In this document: positions 34,015 through 42,618 of the stretch, one piece after another | Numbering within the stretch: the stretch's first letter is position 1 | How the letters are laid out: every line of letters starts with the position of its first letter | From: Xanthobacteraceae bacterium | GTDB lineage: Bacteria; Pseudomonadota; Alphaproteobacteria; Rhizobiales; Xanthobacteraceae | Length of the DNA stretch: 64,000 bases | Direction of reading: 5' to 3' | Assembly (NCBI GenBank): GCA_028290465.1 | Contig: JAQGJU010000045.1 | Span: 1-64,000, forward strand | The notes under the pieces: generated by a model | The model's database searches: none | Told to the model about the DNA's origin: nothing | What the model saw: only the letters and a program-made list of their open reading frames with translations | Translations under genes and position numbers: made by a program

Positions 34015-34539
34015 ATGCTGACAACCTTCCTCACGACCCACACCCCATCGCGTCTCGCGGCCAACGTCCTCCGCCGGCCGGGCTTTGTCCGGCTGAAGGC
34101 CATCGTATTGGCCATCACGCTGGTATTCACGGCAGCGTGGGCCTTCCACGCGAACGCCGCTGAGTTCGAACAGCTTAATATTGTCGGCAAGACCGGCCTG
34201 CATCGTTTCCAGGTCGAGATCGCCCGCACCGACCAGGAACGCGCCACCGGCCTGATGCACCGCAAGGAACTGGCGGAAGGCCGGGGCATGCTGTTCGACT
34301 TCGCCCGCGAACAGGAAGTCTCCATGTGGATGGAGAACACCTATGTTTCGCTGGACATGATCTTCATCCGCCGGAATGGCCGCATTCTGAGCATTGCCGA
34401 GAACACCACGCCGCTGTCCCGCGCGATCGTCTCGTCCAAAGGTCCGGCCTTTGCCGTGCTGGAGGTGGTGGCCGGCACCGCCAAGAAGCTTGGTCTCGCG
34501 CCCGGCGACCAGGTGGCCCATCCGCTGTTCAGCCAGTAG
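34015..34539 (+). CDS. DUF192 family exported protein
   Basis: 174 residues from the ATG at 34015; the upstream in-frame ATG at 33931 is part of the terminator hairpin and is not used. A long N-terminal region with a hydrophobic segment (IVLAITLVFTAAWAF) ending HANAAEF suggests export. The DUF192 domain is clear: TDQERATGLMHRKELAEGRG, WMENTYVSLDMIFI, GPAFAVLEVVAGTAKKLGL. Function of the family is not settled. It lies immediately before tRNA-Pro. Confidence 0.85.
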   Translation: MLTTFLTTHTPSRLAANVLRRPGFVRLKAIVLAITLVFTAAWAFHANAAEFEQLNIVGKTGLHRFQVEIARTDQERATGLMHRKELAEGRGMLFDFAREQEVSMWMENTYVSLDMIFIRRNGRILSIAENTTPLSRAIVSSKGPAFAVLEVVAGTAKKLGLAPGDQVAHPLFSQ

Positions 34540-34631
34540 GGCTGCCATACTCAACTGGTTCCGGGCAGGCGGTTGCCGGTCCGGGACGGATACTGTATCG
34601 AAAGCCCCGCGACGGTACGTCCGGAGCCTGA

Positions 34632-34708
34632 CGGGGCATAGCGCAGCCTGGTAGCGCGGCTGTTTTGGGTACAGCAGGTCGCAAGTTCAAATCTTGCTGC
34701 CCCGACCA
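34632..34708 (+). tRNA. tRNA-Pro (anticodon TGG), CCA encoded
   Basis: 77 nt. Acceptor CGGGGCA pairs with TGCCCCG, discriminator A, then CCA; D-arm GCGCAGCCTGGTAGCGC; anticodon stem-loop GCTGT-TTTGGGT-ACAGC with anticodon TGG; T-arm GCAAG-TTCAAAT-CTTGC. Confidence 0.96.
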
Positions 34709-34796
34709 CTTCCATCCGAACCATTCCTGAAATGTCGAACGGGTAAGCCCGGACGCCAAAGGCGCCCGCGCATTCTTTTTGGCGCTTTCGTCAGAA

Positions 34797-35774
34797 CTAC
34801 CGCACCGCGACCGGCGACACCGTCGAGCCCGTGCCGCCCTGGATCTTCAAGGGCTGCATGATGAAGGCGAACTCGTAGACCTGCTTCGACGCCAGTTCGT
34901 CCAGCTTCAGGTTCTCCAACAGATGCACGCCATTCACCACCAGTGCCAATTGGTGCACGGGCAGCGACAGTTGCGGATCGGGATTGGGCGACACCTCGAC
35001 CGGCCAGTTGTCGGCGCCGAGCAGGATCGGGTTCTTGTCGATCAGCCATTGCGCCGCCTTCACGCCGAGGCCGGGGCAGGACTTCACATAGCGGGCGTTT
35101 TCCTTGCCGTAGATCTTGCCCCAGCCGGTGTGCACGATCATCGCGTCGCCCTGCTGTAGCGTGATGTTCTGCTTCTTCAGTGCGCCCTCGAGGTCCTCGA
35201 CCGTGACTTCGTAGTTATCGCCCAGCATCTCGACGCCTTTGAAGGCCGCGACATCGATCAGCACGCCGCGCGTGATGAACGCGCCGGTGTTGTGGATGCC
35301 GAGCTTTGTGAACAGGCCGCGTTGCGCGATTTCCTCAGTCTTGAAGCAATTGTAATGGCTGTTGCGGTGCGTCTGATGCCCGAAGCCGTCGAACTGGGTG
35401 CCGACCTGGCCGATCTCGGACACCACCATTTCCTCGTTGCTGCCGCGCTCGTTGGAGCCGGCGTTCATGAAGGTCCGTTTGATGTGCATGTCGAAGCGGC
35501 GCGTGCCGAAGAACGGCATCGACGGGCCGAGCACATGCGCCAGTTCGATCACCTCGCCGGATTTGATAAGTTTCGCGGCATTGAGGACGGTCTCGGGCTT
35601 CATCAGGTTGCCGGAACCGCGCTCGTCGGTGGCGCCCCATTTCGACGGGCAGCGGGCGCTTTCCGGCGGCACCGTCCAGGATGGGGTTTGTGCTGGGGTC
35701 GGAGCGGGCGTTTGCGCATAGGCCGCCGCCGAAACCGTGACCGCCAGGATCGCGCCGAGGGTAATGGCTTTCAT
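34797..35774 (-). CDS. Periplasmic cyclase-family hydrolase (PF04199-type)
   Basis: 325 residues with a signal peptide (MKAITLGAILAVTVSAAAYA) and a Pro/Thr-rich start. The cyclase/kynurenine-formamidase-like metal motif appears as VGTQFDGFGHQTH, where the usual HxGTHxDxPxH has changed (Gln for the first Thr-His), with downstream GDAMIVHTGWGKIYG. Members hydrolyse amides or open rings such as in N-formylkynurenine or isatin. GGGAGG lies 7 nt before the ATG. The export signal and altered motif separate it from cytoplasmic KynB. Substrate unknown. Confidence 0.82.
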   Translation of the reverse strand: MKAITLGAILAVTVSAAAYAQTPAPTPAQTPSWTVPPESARCPSKWGATDERGSGNLMKPETVLNAAKLIKSGEVIELAHVLGPSMPFFGTRRFDMHIKRTFMNAGSNERGSNEEMVVSEIGQVGTQFDGFGHQTHRNSHYNCFKTEEIAQRGLFTKLGIHNTGAFITRGVLIDVAAFKGVEMLGDNYEVTVEDLEGALKKQNITLQQGDAMIVHTGWGKIYGKENARYVKSCPGLGVKAAQWLIDKNPILLGADNWPVEVSPNPDPQLSLPVHQLALVVNGVHLLENLKLDELASKQVYEFAFIMQPLKIQGGTGSTVSPVAVR

Positions 35775-35966
35775 CTGTCGCCTCCCTGTGGGTGCTCTGA
35801 GATGGCACCCAGGTGCGATGATGCTGGCCCATACCTGGCCGCTTCAAGTCATTTCCGCGTGCCAGACACCGGTTAAGCCCCCTTTTGGCCGGCGTTGCCC
35901 CGCGCTATAACGACCCACCCGGAACCCTCGATTCCGAACGCCCGACCGACGGACCAGCAGAGCCCC

Positions 35967-36275
35967 ATGAGCACCGCCCGCATCTACAAGCCGACCAAGA
36001 CCGCGATGCAGTCCGGCACTGCCAAGACCAAGGAATGGGTGCTGGACTACGAGCCCGAGCAGCCGCGCGTGGTCGAGCCACTGATGGGCTGGACGTCGTC
36101 GTCCGACATGAAGCAGCAGCTCAATTTGCGCTTCGACACCAAGGACGAGGCGATCGCCTATTGCGAACAGCGCGGCATCCCGTACCAGGTGGCGGAGCCT
36201 AAGGCCGCCGCGCGCCGCGGCATGGCGTACGCCGACAATTTCGCCTTCGCGCGCCGCGAGCCCTGGTCGCATTGA
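35967..36275 (+). CDS. Complex I NDUFS4-like accessory subunit (ETC complex I family)
   Basis: 102 residues from the ATG at 35967. Matches the alphaproteobacterial homologue of mitochondrial NDUFS4 (18-kDa subunit): ARIYKPTKTAMQSGTAKTK, then WVLDYEPEQPR, PLMGWTSSSDMKQQLNLRF and the conserved end DNFAFARREPWSH. It stabilises the NADH-dehydrogenase module of respiratory complex I at the inner membrane. It is not linked to the nuo genes. Its presence supports an alphaproteobacterial origin of the window. Confidence 0.93.
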   Translation: MSTARIYKPTKTAMQSGTAKTKEWVLDYEPEQPRVVEPLMGWTSSSDMKQQLNLRFDTKDEAIAYCEQRGIPYQVAEPKAAARRGMAYADNFAFARREPWSH

Positions 36276-36278
36276 TCG

Positions 36279-36656
36279 TCATTTGCCGGCATTCGCTTCC
36301 AGGTAGGCGACAATCCTGGCACGATCGTCGGCCGAACTCAGGCCGCCATACGGCTTCATCTTGTGGCCGGACACGACTTGGTCCGGGCTGGCGATGAATT
36401 TGTCCAGAGTAGCCTTGTCCCAGACGAGGCCGGCATTCTTCATCGCGCCGGAATATTCGTAATCGCCGAGCGAGCCCGCCTTGCGGCCGACGACCTTATG
36501 CAGGTTCGGCCCGAGGCGGTTGTCGCCTTCTTTCATCGTGTGGCAAGTCCGGCAGGCATTGTTGAACAGAAGCTGCCCGTCCTGTTCCTGAGCCCGTCCA
36601 GGTGTGGATATCAGAACAATAGTGGCGACAAAGCCCGCCAGCATATTGGGCTTCAT
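36279..36656 (-). CDS. Class I cytochrome c (c2/c550-like)
   Basis: 125 residues from the ATG at 36656 (AGGGAG upstream). Signal peptide ends near GRAQEQ; haem motif CRTCH at residues 35-39; conserved RLGPNLHKVVGRKAG and the Met ligand in SGHKMKPYGG. A small soluble periplasmic electron carrier, probably donor to oxidases or acceptor from dehydrogenases. The stop lies 3 bp from the convergent complex I subunit gene. Confidence 0.92.
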   Translation of the reverse strand: MKPNMLAGFVATIVLISTPGRAQEQDGQLLFNNACRTCHTMKEGDNRLGPNLHKVVGRKAGSLGDYEYSGAMKNAGLVWDKATLDKFIASPDQVVSGHKMKPYGGLSSADDRARIVAYLEANAGK

Positions 36657-36754
36657 TGGGCGCGCTCCCTTTAACGGGCCAACTCGATCCGTTGCGGTTC
36701 GTGCCGACACAATCGCGTGAGCGAATACCGCAAGCCTGTCGCATCGTTCACGTC

Positions 36755-36823
36755 TTAGCCGAGCTTGGCGCCGAAGTTCTTGATCACCTGCGCCCATTTG
36801 GCCGACTCGCCGCGGATGACCTA
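36755..36823 (-). pseudogene. C-terminal remnant of a Bug/TctC solute-binding protein gene
   Basis: The last 22 codons of a TctC-type gene, reading VIRGESAKWAQVIKNFGAKLG then stop, preceded in frame by a stop codon. It is nearly identical in meaning to the end of the intact gene at 41397 (ESAKWAQVIKSSGAKLD). The rest of the gene is gone. Confidence 0.75.
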
Positions 36824-37026
36824 ACGCAGAGATTGTGTTTTGCGCGGCATTGTCTCGAAAGGATGCGCCATGGCGGCCGGGTAAACAATCGAAACTGAAT
36901 CGGGCGAAGCAATGATGCGTGGAGCGGCACAGGCTGCATAAATATATTGCTCGCGTATGCGCGCGGGATCACGTTTGATCAGCGCCGCTGAAGCGCCGTC
37001 TGTCGTCGCTCTCTGACGCGTCTGTC

Positions 37027-37164
37027 CTGGAGGTCGGTGACGTCATCGCCATTGGCACGCCGACCGGCATCGGCCCGGACAGCGGCGACTTTCTCCACAA
37101 CACGGCCGCAGCGGCGAGCCCGGCGCTACTCTCGGATCATTTCGCCATATCAAACACGGATTAG
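37027..37164 (+). pseudogene. C-terminal remnant of a fumarylacetoacetate hydrolase-family gene
   Basis: 46 codons reading LEVGDVIAIGTPTGIGPDSG and onward to a TAG. The GDVI-x-x-GTPTG-x-G motif is the conserved C-terminal block of FAH-family hydrolases and isomerases. No start or N-terminal domain is present upstream. Its stop is 6 bp before the intact TctC gene, suggesting an older FAH-tctC operon that lost its first gene. Confidence 0.65.
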
Positions 37165-37170
37165 CTCGAC

Positions 37171-38184
37171 ATGAAAAGTAATCGGAAGCGGATCACGGGA
37201 TTTCGCGCGCTCGGCATGTATGCGGTTTCGACGATGCTGCTTGTCCTCGGAGCCGGCCCCGCATTGGCGCAGTCGGCCGCCGATTATCCCAATCGGCTGG
37301 TCCGCATCGTCGTGCCGGTGGTGCCGGGCGGGCTTGCCGACGCGCTGGCCCGCGCTGTGGCGCAACATCTGACGACCTCGCTGAAGCAGCAGGTGATCGT
37401 CGAGAACAAGCCTGGCGGCAATTTTCAGATCGCCGTGAACCAGGTGATGAACTCTCCGGCCGACGGCTACACGCTGCTGGTCGCGCAGGAGGGGGCGATC
37501 GTTTTGAATCCGCATCTCTACAGCAAGCTGTCCTACGACCCATTGAAGGATCTCACTCCGATCAGCGGCTTAGCCAAGGTGGATCAGGTGCTCATCGCCA
37601 ACCCGGCGTTTCCGGCGAAGAACGCGCGGGAGCTCATCCAGTACGTCAAGGAGCGGCCGAATCAAATCGGCTTCGGCGCGTTTGGGCCGGGCTCGACACC
37701 GCATGTCTATATGGAAATGCTCCAGCACATGGCGGGACTGAAATTTCTTCCAGTGCAATATCGCGGTGCCGCGCCGATGCTCACCGATGTTACGGCGAAT
37801 CATATCCCAATGACCTTCATCAGCCTCGGACAGGCGCTGCCGCTGCACCAGGAGGGCAAGGTCAAGATCCTGGCGGTGTGTACGCCGGAGCGGCTTGAAG
37901 TGCTGCCGGACGTGCCCACTCTGGCCGAAAGCGGGCTGCCTGGCTTCGAGGCAACCGCTTGGCACGGATTGTTCGCGCCCGCCGGAACGCCGCCGGATAT
38001 CATCGCCAAGATCAACGCCGAGGTTCAGAAAATGGCGTCCGATCCCGCATTCCAGCAAAGGGTTCTGGCGCCGACCTACTTCCGGTCGATGGCGAGTTCT
38101 TCCGAGCAGTTCAGCGCGGTCATCAAATCCGAATCCGCCAAGTGGAAGAAGTTTACCGAAGAGGCGAATTTGCGTATCGAGTAG
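37171..38184 (+). CDS. Tripartite tricarboxylate transporter-type periplasmic binding protein (Bug/TctC family)
   Basis: 337 residues: signal peptide ending near ALAQSAADYP, then the family pattern YPNRLVRIVVPVVPGGLADALAR, VIVENKPGGNFQIA, ADGYTLLVAQ, PVQYRGAAPML and PDVPTLAESGLPGFEA. It captures a carboxylate in the periplasm. No TctA/TctB membrane genes are present, as is usual for Bug expansions. It starts 6 bp after a fumarylacetoacetate-hydrolase remnant and is followed by an extradiol dioxygenase gene 32 bp downstream, so an aromatic acid is the likely ligand. Confidence 0.9.
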   Translation: MKSNRKRITGFRALGMYAVSTMLLVLGAGPALAQSAADYPNRLVRIVVPVVPGGLADALARAVAQHLTTSLKQQVIVENKPGGNFQIAVNQVMNSPADGYTLLVAQEGAIVLNPHLYSKLSYDPLKDLTPISGLAKVDQVLIANPAFPAKNARELIQYVKERPNQIGFGAFGPGSTPHVYMEMLQHMAGLKFLPVQYRGAAPMLTDVTANHIPMTFISLGQALPLHQEGKVKILAVCTPERLEVLPDVPTLAESGLPGFEATAWHGLFAPAGTPPDIIAKINAEVQKMASDPAFQQRVLAPTYFRSMASSSEQFSAVIKSESAKWKKFTEEANLRIE

Positions 38185-38216
38185 CGGGAGACGAGTTAGC
38201 GATCGAGGCCGCTGGA

Positions 38217-39125
38217 ATGAGAGTGCAAGTCCGGGGCATCCGCAGCATCGAGATCGAGATGGTCGATCCTGAGCGCGCGGCGATGTTCTATTCGCAAGTG
38301 TGGCATTTGACCGAGGTCGATCGCCGCGACGGCTCGATCTATTTGCGCGCCACCGGGTGCTATCATCACGTCCTGGCGATCCACCGCGCCGCCGGGGCGC
38401 CGGCGCTCCGCCGCATCGTCTACGATGCGGCGAGCCGGGACATCGTCGACCGGCTATTTCAGAGCGTGCGGGGCCAAGCGCCGCAATGCGAAGCGCCTCA
38501 CGTTCTGAGTTCGCCGGGAGGCGGATACGGCTTTGGATTCACCGACCCGGACCGGTGCAATTTCGCCGTGGTCTGCGACGTGTGCGATCATGAAGACTGC
38601 GCCGACAGATCGGATCATCCCACCAAGATCAGCCATGTGAACCTGAATTCGCCGGACATTTCCCGCGCGGGACGATTCCTGGTGGATGCCCTCGGTTTCA
38701 CCCCGATGGACCACTCCGGCGCGCTCACATTCTTCCGCTGCGACAGCGCTGACCATAGCAGCATGGTTCTGTGCCAGGCGCCGTGGACAACGTTGAACCA
38801 TGTCGCGTTCGAGATGCCCGATGTGGATTCGACGATGCGCGGCGCCGGCCGGATGCGTGATCATGGCTACCCGATCGAATGGGGCGTCGGCCGTCACGGC
38901 CCGTCCGGCAATGTGTTTGCCTATTTTGCCGGGCCGGAGGAGTTGCCGATCGAATATTCCAGCGAAATCCGCCAAGTCGACGACAGCTACGTGCCGCGCG
39001 GTCCGGAATTCTGGAGCCGTCCTCCGGGACGCACGGACGAATGGGGCGTCACGAACCCGCACACGGCACGCTGGAAACGCATCCAGGAGCTGTTCCGCTA
39101 CGTACCGGACGCTTACCGGCTGTGA
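38217..39125 (+). CDS. Type I extradiol dioxygenase (VOC superfamily), ring-cleaving
   Basis: 302 residues from the ATG at 38217; the frame is open further back but that part lies in the TctC gene. Two VOC domains. The C-terminal domain carries the expected Fe(II) triad: His140 (KISHVNLNS), His195 (TLNHVAFEM) and Glu246 (LPIEYSSE). It should cleave a catechol-type ring next to the hydroxyls. Oddly, the linker between domains holds a cluster CNFAVVCDVCDHEDC (Cys114, 120, 123, 128 with His125) that resembles a metal-binding knuckle and is not part of standard dioxygenases. Co-directional with the TctC gene 32 bp upstream. Confidence 0.82.
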   Translation: MRVQVRGIRSIEIEMVDPERAAMFYSQVWHLTEVDRRDGSIYLRATGCYHHVLAIHRAAGAPALRRIVYDAASRDIVDRLFQSVRGQAPQCEAPHVLSSPGGGYGFGFTDPDRCNFAVVCDVCDHEDCADRSDHPTKISHVNLNSPDISRAGRFLVDALGFTPMDHSGALTFFRCDSADHSSMVLCQAPWTTLNHVAFEMPDVDSTMRGAGRMRDHGYPIEWGVGRHGPSGNVFAYFAGPEELPIEYSSEIRQVDDSYVPRGPEFWSRPPGRTDEWGVTNPHTARWKRIQELFRYVPDAYRL

Positions 39126-39162
39126 GCGGCTGATCGGGCAAAGGCATCCATACAGCGCCCAA

Positions 39163-39648
39163 CTACAGCCCGATGAAATTCCACTTCCAGTGATACGGGT
39201 CAGTCACCGCGAACACACTGGCGTAGCCGGACTGGATTTGTGCCCGCAACGCGCCGATGCACGGTCGCAGCCCACCGCCGACCGCTCCGAACAGGTCGGA
39301 ATAGCGCGGCCACCACATCCATAACTGGGTCTGTCCCTTGGGCAGCAACGCGCCGTTCAGGAAGCCTAGACCCGGCACATCGCCATCCAAATCGATGGTG
39401 GCCTGGGTGCCGTTACGGCCGAACCACATCTTGCCATGCGATGGATCCTGTCGGTAGTTGACCAGTTGGATCCGGATGTCGGCCGCCATCTGATGGGCAC
39501 AGGTGACCTGCAGTGCGATGCCGAACGGCGAGATGTAAAGCGGGTGTGACACCGGCAGGAATGGCGCGATGTCGAAGGAGTTCATGCGATCGTCTGGCTT
39601 GTTGACGTCGTAGAACGTCCAGATGTCGTCGATGACCAGATCGGGCAT
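39163..39648 (-). CDS. Unrecognised aromatic-rich protein, second gene of an unknown pair
   Basis: 161 residues, no signal peptide or membrane segment. Unusually rich in Trp, Tyr and Phe (DDIWTFYDVN, MWFGRNGTQ, LWMWWPRYSDLF, DPYHWKWNFIGL), with few charges, suggesting a beta-rich ligand- or membrane-binding fold. GTGAGG lies 7 nt before the ATG. It follows the 515-residue unknown gene by 14 bp, so the two are co-transcribed. No family is recognised. Convergent with the extradiol dioxygenase. Confidence 0.65.
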   Translation of the reverse strand: MPDLVIDDIWTFYDVNKPDDRMNSFDIAPFLPVSHPLYISPFGIALQVTCAHQMAADIRIQLVNYRQDPSHGKMWFGRNGTQATIDLDGDVPGLGFLNGALLPKGQTQLWMWWPRYSDLFGAVGGGLRPCIGALRAQIQSGYASVFAVTDPYHWKWNFIGL

Positions 39649-39662
39649 GTCCGGACCTCACG

Positions 39663-41207
39663 TTAAATGGGATTATGGCTACCCGGGTTCTCGGCGGGCG
39701 GTGTTTCTGGGCTCGTCGTCTCGAGACTGCTGGCGAAGAAGGCACGCCGTTCCTCGCGACGGATTTCCATGGCGCGAACGCTATCGAGCCGCTCCTCGTT
39801 GGTGGCCGGACGGATATTGGTGCGCGGCGCGCCGATTCCGGACGTTGGGCCAGCGTCGGTCGGTGCGGGGGCTATCGCGAATGTCATGTCGTCGAACCGG
39901 ATATGATCGGATGCCACGGTCACCGGCAGGTCGGCGATCGCGACGCGCGCCTCCAACCGTTCGGTCGACACCACGCTGAACGCATAGGCCGTGGGGTCGA
40001 GACCCATGACGGCCCATTCCTCGGGGCCAAACAGGCTGCGGCCGGCCACCATCGGCTGGTGGTCGGATCGAAGAAGTTGTTCGCGGGTATGCAGCCGGTT
40101 GTCGGCGTGCTTGTCCTTGTCCTTCTTGGCTGCTTCGAGCAGCACCGCGCCGATGCGCTTGACGCCGGCTTCGCTGAGACAAGTCAGGCCGATCAGGCTT
40201 TTGTCGAGCGCGACAAAGCCCTTGTACTCCTGCAGAAGATTCAACAGCTGGGTCTGCAGCAAATTGACCAGCGACTTCACCTTGGCCTTGATGCGATCCA
40301 TCTGCTCCTTGCGGTACCGGTCTTGTTCGGTCAGCGTGTCGCCTGTGCTGGGGCCGCCGAACACGGCAGAGGTGTGGTCCTTGATCCATTGGATCATGTG
40401 CTCGGCGACAAGTTTCTCGATCTCGAGACCTTCGGTGATCGCGGTCATTAGATCGTCGAACAGTTTTCCGAGGTCCTTGGCGAAGCCCTCGCAGTCGAGC
40501 CGGATATGCGAGATCGACTCGATGGTGTGTTCGCCCTTCTGCACAAACACGATGTCGGCTTTGCTCGCCGTGTTGGACGAGGTCGCCCGGCCGGCGACGG
40601 AGACGCGCGCTCCGTCCAGCATGGTCGTGCCGATGCGCAGGCGCGTGTCAATCAGCCAAGCCATGCGGCTTGCGGCTGGTGGGGCGGCCGCTCCAGCAGC
40701 GGGCGCCGGTGCCGCCGGTGCGCCAGATGGGGTGGGTGCGGGGGGCGTAAAATTGGTTGTGCGCGTGATGCTCACATTATAGTCGTGCAGATGCGCGACC
40801 AGCACCGTCGCATCGGCGTCGCTTTCGAACTTGCACTCCCAGGTGATGAACAGATCACGATAGTCGTCGCCGATCAGGTCGCGGAGTTGCTGCGCCGCGC
40901 TGCGTATGCCGCCGCCGATATCGCCGCCCATCAGCGTGCCAAAGGAGGTGAACACGCCTTCGACGGCCCGTACCAAGGCATCGAGAAAGTTGAGCCGCAG
41001 ATCGACCTTGTATTCAGCCCAGGCCTGAATCAGGTCGATGTGGCTGGCGCCGTCCGTCGGACGGCCTTCGAACGGCTTAGGTGGATTGTCGGGCGCGGTC
41101 CATTTGCCGTCGGGCATCGCCCGTTTCAAGCTGAATGACGCTGGCCCGGGCTTCGGCTTCAGCGTCGCCGTTCCCAGATCGGTCGCTTGCAGGACAATGT
41201 CGGCCAT
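39663..41207 (-). CDS. Large unrecognised cytoplasmic protein, first gene of an unknown pair
   Basis: 514 residues from the ATG at 41207 (GGGAGGAA five bases upstream; the ATG at 41210 is too close to it). No signal peptide or clear membrane helix. Layout: an N-terminal region (1-155) with a segment DALVRAVEGVFTSFGTLMGG; a Pro/Ala-rich linker (about 155-180, TPPAPTPSGAPAAPAPAAG); a central domain (IDTRLRIGTTMLDGARVSV, then IRLDCEGFAKDLGKLFDDL); a charged helical part likely coiled coil (YRKEQMDRIKAKVKSLVNLL); and a Glu/Arg-rich tail. No known family. Linked to the aromatic-rich protein downstream. Confidence 0.65.
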   Translation of the reverse strand: MADIVLQATDLGTATLKPKPGPASFSLKRAMPDGKWTAPDNPPKPFEGRPTDGASHIDLIQAWAEYKVDLRLNFLDALVRAVEGVFTSFGTLMGGDIGGGIRSAAQQLRDLIGDDYRDLFITWECKFESDADATVLVAHLHDYNVSITRTTNFTPPAPTPSGAPAAPAPAAGAAAPPAASRMAWLIDTRLRIGTTMLDGARVSVAGRATSSNTASKADIVFVQKGEHTIESISHIRLDCEGFAKDLGKLFDDLMTAITEGLEIEKLVAEHMIQWIKDHTSAVFGGPSTGDTLTEQDRYRKEQMDRIKAKVKSLVNLLQTQLLNLLQEYKGFVALDKSLIGLTCLSEAGVKRIGAVLLEAAKKDKDKHADNRLHTREQLLRSDHQPMVAGRSLFGPEEWAVMGLDPTAYAFSVVSTERLEARVAIADLPVTVASDHIRFDDMTFAIAPAPTDAGPTSGIGAPRTNIRPATNEERLDSVRAMEIRREERRAFFASSLETTSPETPPAENPGSHNPI

Positions 41208-41396
41208 CATTTCCTCCCATCAGGAGTCCACGAGGCGTCCAGCCATTTTGTTGTACAAATGGTTGTTAAGGCTCAAGAGCCTCATTCCACGCATCCGCTG
41301 TCGAGCCATCGGATGCGCCGTGCCGCACCATTCAACGGCGCGGCCTGTCCGTCGTCAAGGGGCTGCGGATCGAATGCCCGCGGGAGCGCGAAAGAC

Positions 41397-42377
41397 TTAG
41401 TCCAGCTTGGCGCCGGAGCTCTTGATCACCTGCGCCCATTTGGCGGACTCGGTGCGGATGAATTCGCCGAATTCTTCCGGCGTGCCGCCGGCCGCCTCGT
41501 CGCCGATCAGCGCGAAGCGTTCTTTGAACAGTGGCGTCTGCATGGCGCGATTGACCGCGGCGTTGAGCTTGTCGACGATCGGACGCGGCACGCCGGCCGG
41601 CGCCACCATGCCGCTCCAGGTCGGAGCCGCGTAGCCGGGGACGCCGGCCTCGGCGACGGTCGGCAAATCGGGAAAGCCCGGCGAGCGCCGCGCGCCGCTG
41701 ACCGCAAGCCCGCGCACCGTGCCGGATTTGGCGTGCGGCGCGATCGAATTGAGGCTTTCAAACATGAAGTGCACGCGTCCGGCGACAAGGTCGTTCATCG
41801 CCTGTGCGCCGCCGCGATACGGCACATGCACGATCTCGGTGCCGGTCATGGTCTTGAACAGTTCGCCGCCGACATGGCCGGGCGAGCCATTGCTTGACGA
41901 GGCGTTGAGCAGCTTGCCCGGATTGGCTTTGGCATAGGCGATCAGTTCCGCGACCGAATGGAACGGCGAATCCGGCGGCACCGCCAGCAGCAGATGGCCC
42001 CGTGTCAGCAGCGCGATCGGCTGGAAGTCGCGCTCGATGTCGTAAGGCAGCTTGCCGACCATGTGGCGGGTTATGGCCAGCGCGCCGACCGGTCCCATGC
42101 CGAGCGTGTAGCCGTCCGGTTCGGACTTGGCGACGAGATCGAGCCCGATGGTCAGCGCGCCGCCCGGCCGGTTGTCGACCAGGACGTTCTGGCCAAGCTC
42201 TTTGCCAAGTTCGGCGGCCACGATCCGGGCCAGGGTGTCGGTGGCGCTGCCGGCGGCCTGCGGCACGATCAGCCGGATCGGCTTGTCGGGAAATTCGGCG
42301 GATGCCGGAGAGATAAGCGCCACGGACACGAGCAGCCAAGCAAACCCAAGCCCAAGCCCAAGCCAGATCCGACGCAT
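41397..42377 (-). CDS. Bug/TctC-family periplasmic binding protein
   Basis: 326 residues from the ATG at 42377, directly after a strong AAGGAGG site. Signal peptide (IWLGLGLGFAWLLVSVAL, cleavage near ASAEFP), then FPDKPIRLIVPQAAGSATDT, VLVDNRPGGALTIG, VPYRGGAQAMNDL, PDLPTVAEAGVPGYAAPTW and the C-terminal ESAKWAQVIKSSGAKLD. Binds a carboxylate in the periplasm. Solitary: no TctAB genes. Its C-terminus is very like the remnant at 36755-36823. Divergent from the DUF302 gene. Confidence 0.9.
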   Translation of the reverse strand: MRRIWLGLGLGFAWLLVSVALISPASAEFPDKPIRLIVPQAAGSATDTLARIVAAELGKELGQNVLVDNRPGGALTIGLDLVAKSEPDGYTLGMGPVGALAITRHMVGKLPYDIERDFQPIALLTRGHLLLAVPPDSPFHSVAELIAYAKANPGKLLNASSSNGSPGHVGGELFKTMTGTEIVHVPYRGGAQAMNDLVAGRVHFMFESLNSIAPHAKSGTVRGLAVSGARRSPGFPDLPTVAEAGVPGYAAPTWSGMVAPAGVPRPIVDKLNAAVNRAMQTPLFKERFALIGDEAAGGTPEEFGEFIRTESAKWAQVIKSSGAKLD

Positions 42378-42618
42378 CAAGTCCTCCTTGTATGTTTTGC
42401 CGGGAGAGTAGCCTGAATGGCGGGGAGGGGAAATGGTGCGATCGGCACGATGTCGCCGCTTGTACATCGTGCCATCCCGAGGCAAAATTCTGCACGGAAG
42501 TCGCGGCACTCATGTTGTCACGGGAGAACGTTCTTGACTCTCGCACCCCTGCTGCTCGGCCGCTGAACGGGCCTGACCTCTGGATGAGCCGACACGTTGT
42601 CCTGACGGGAGTGATGGG

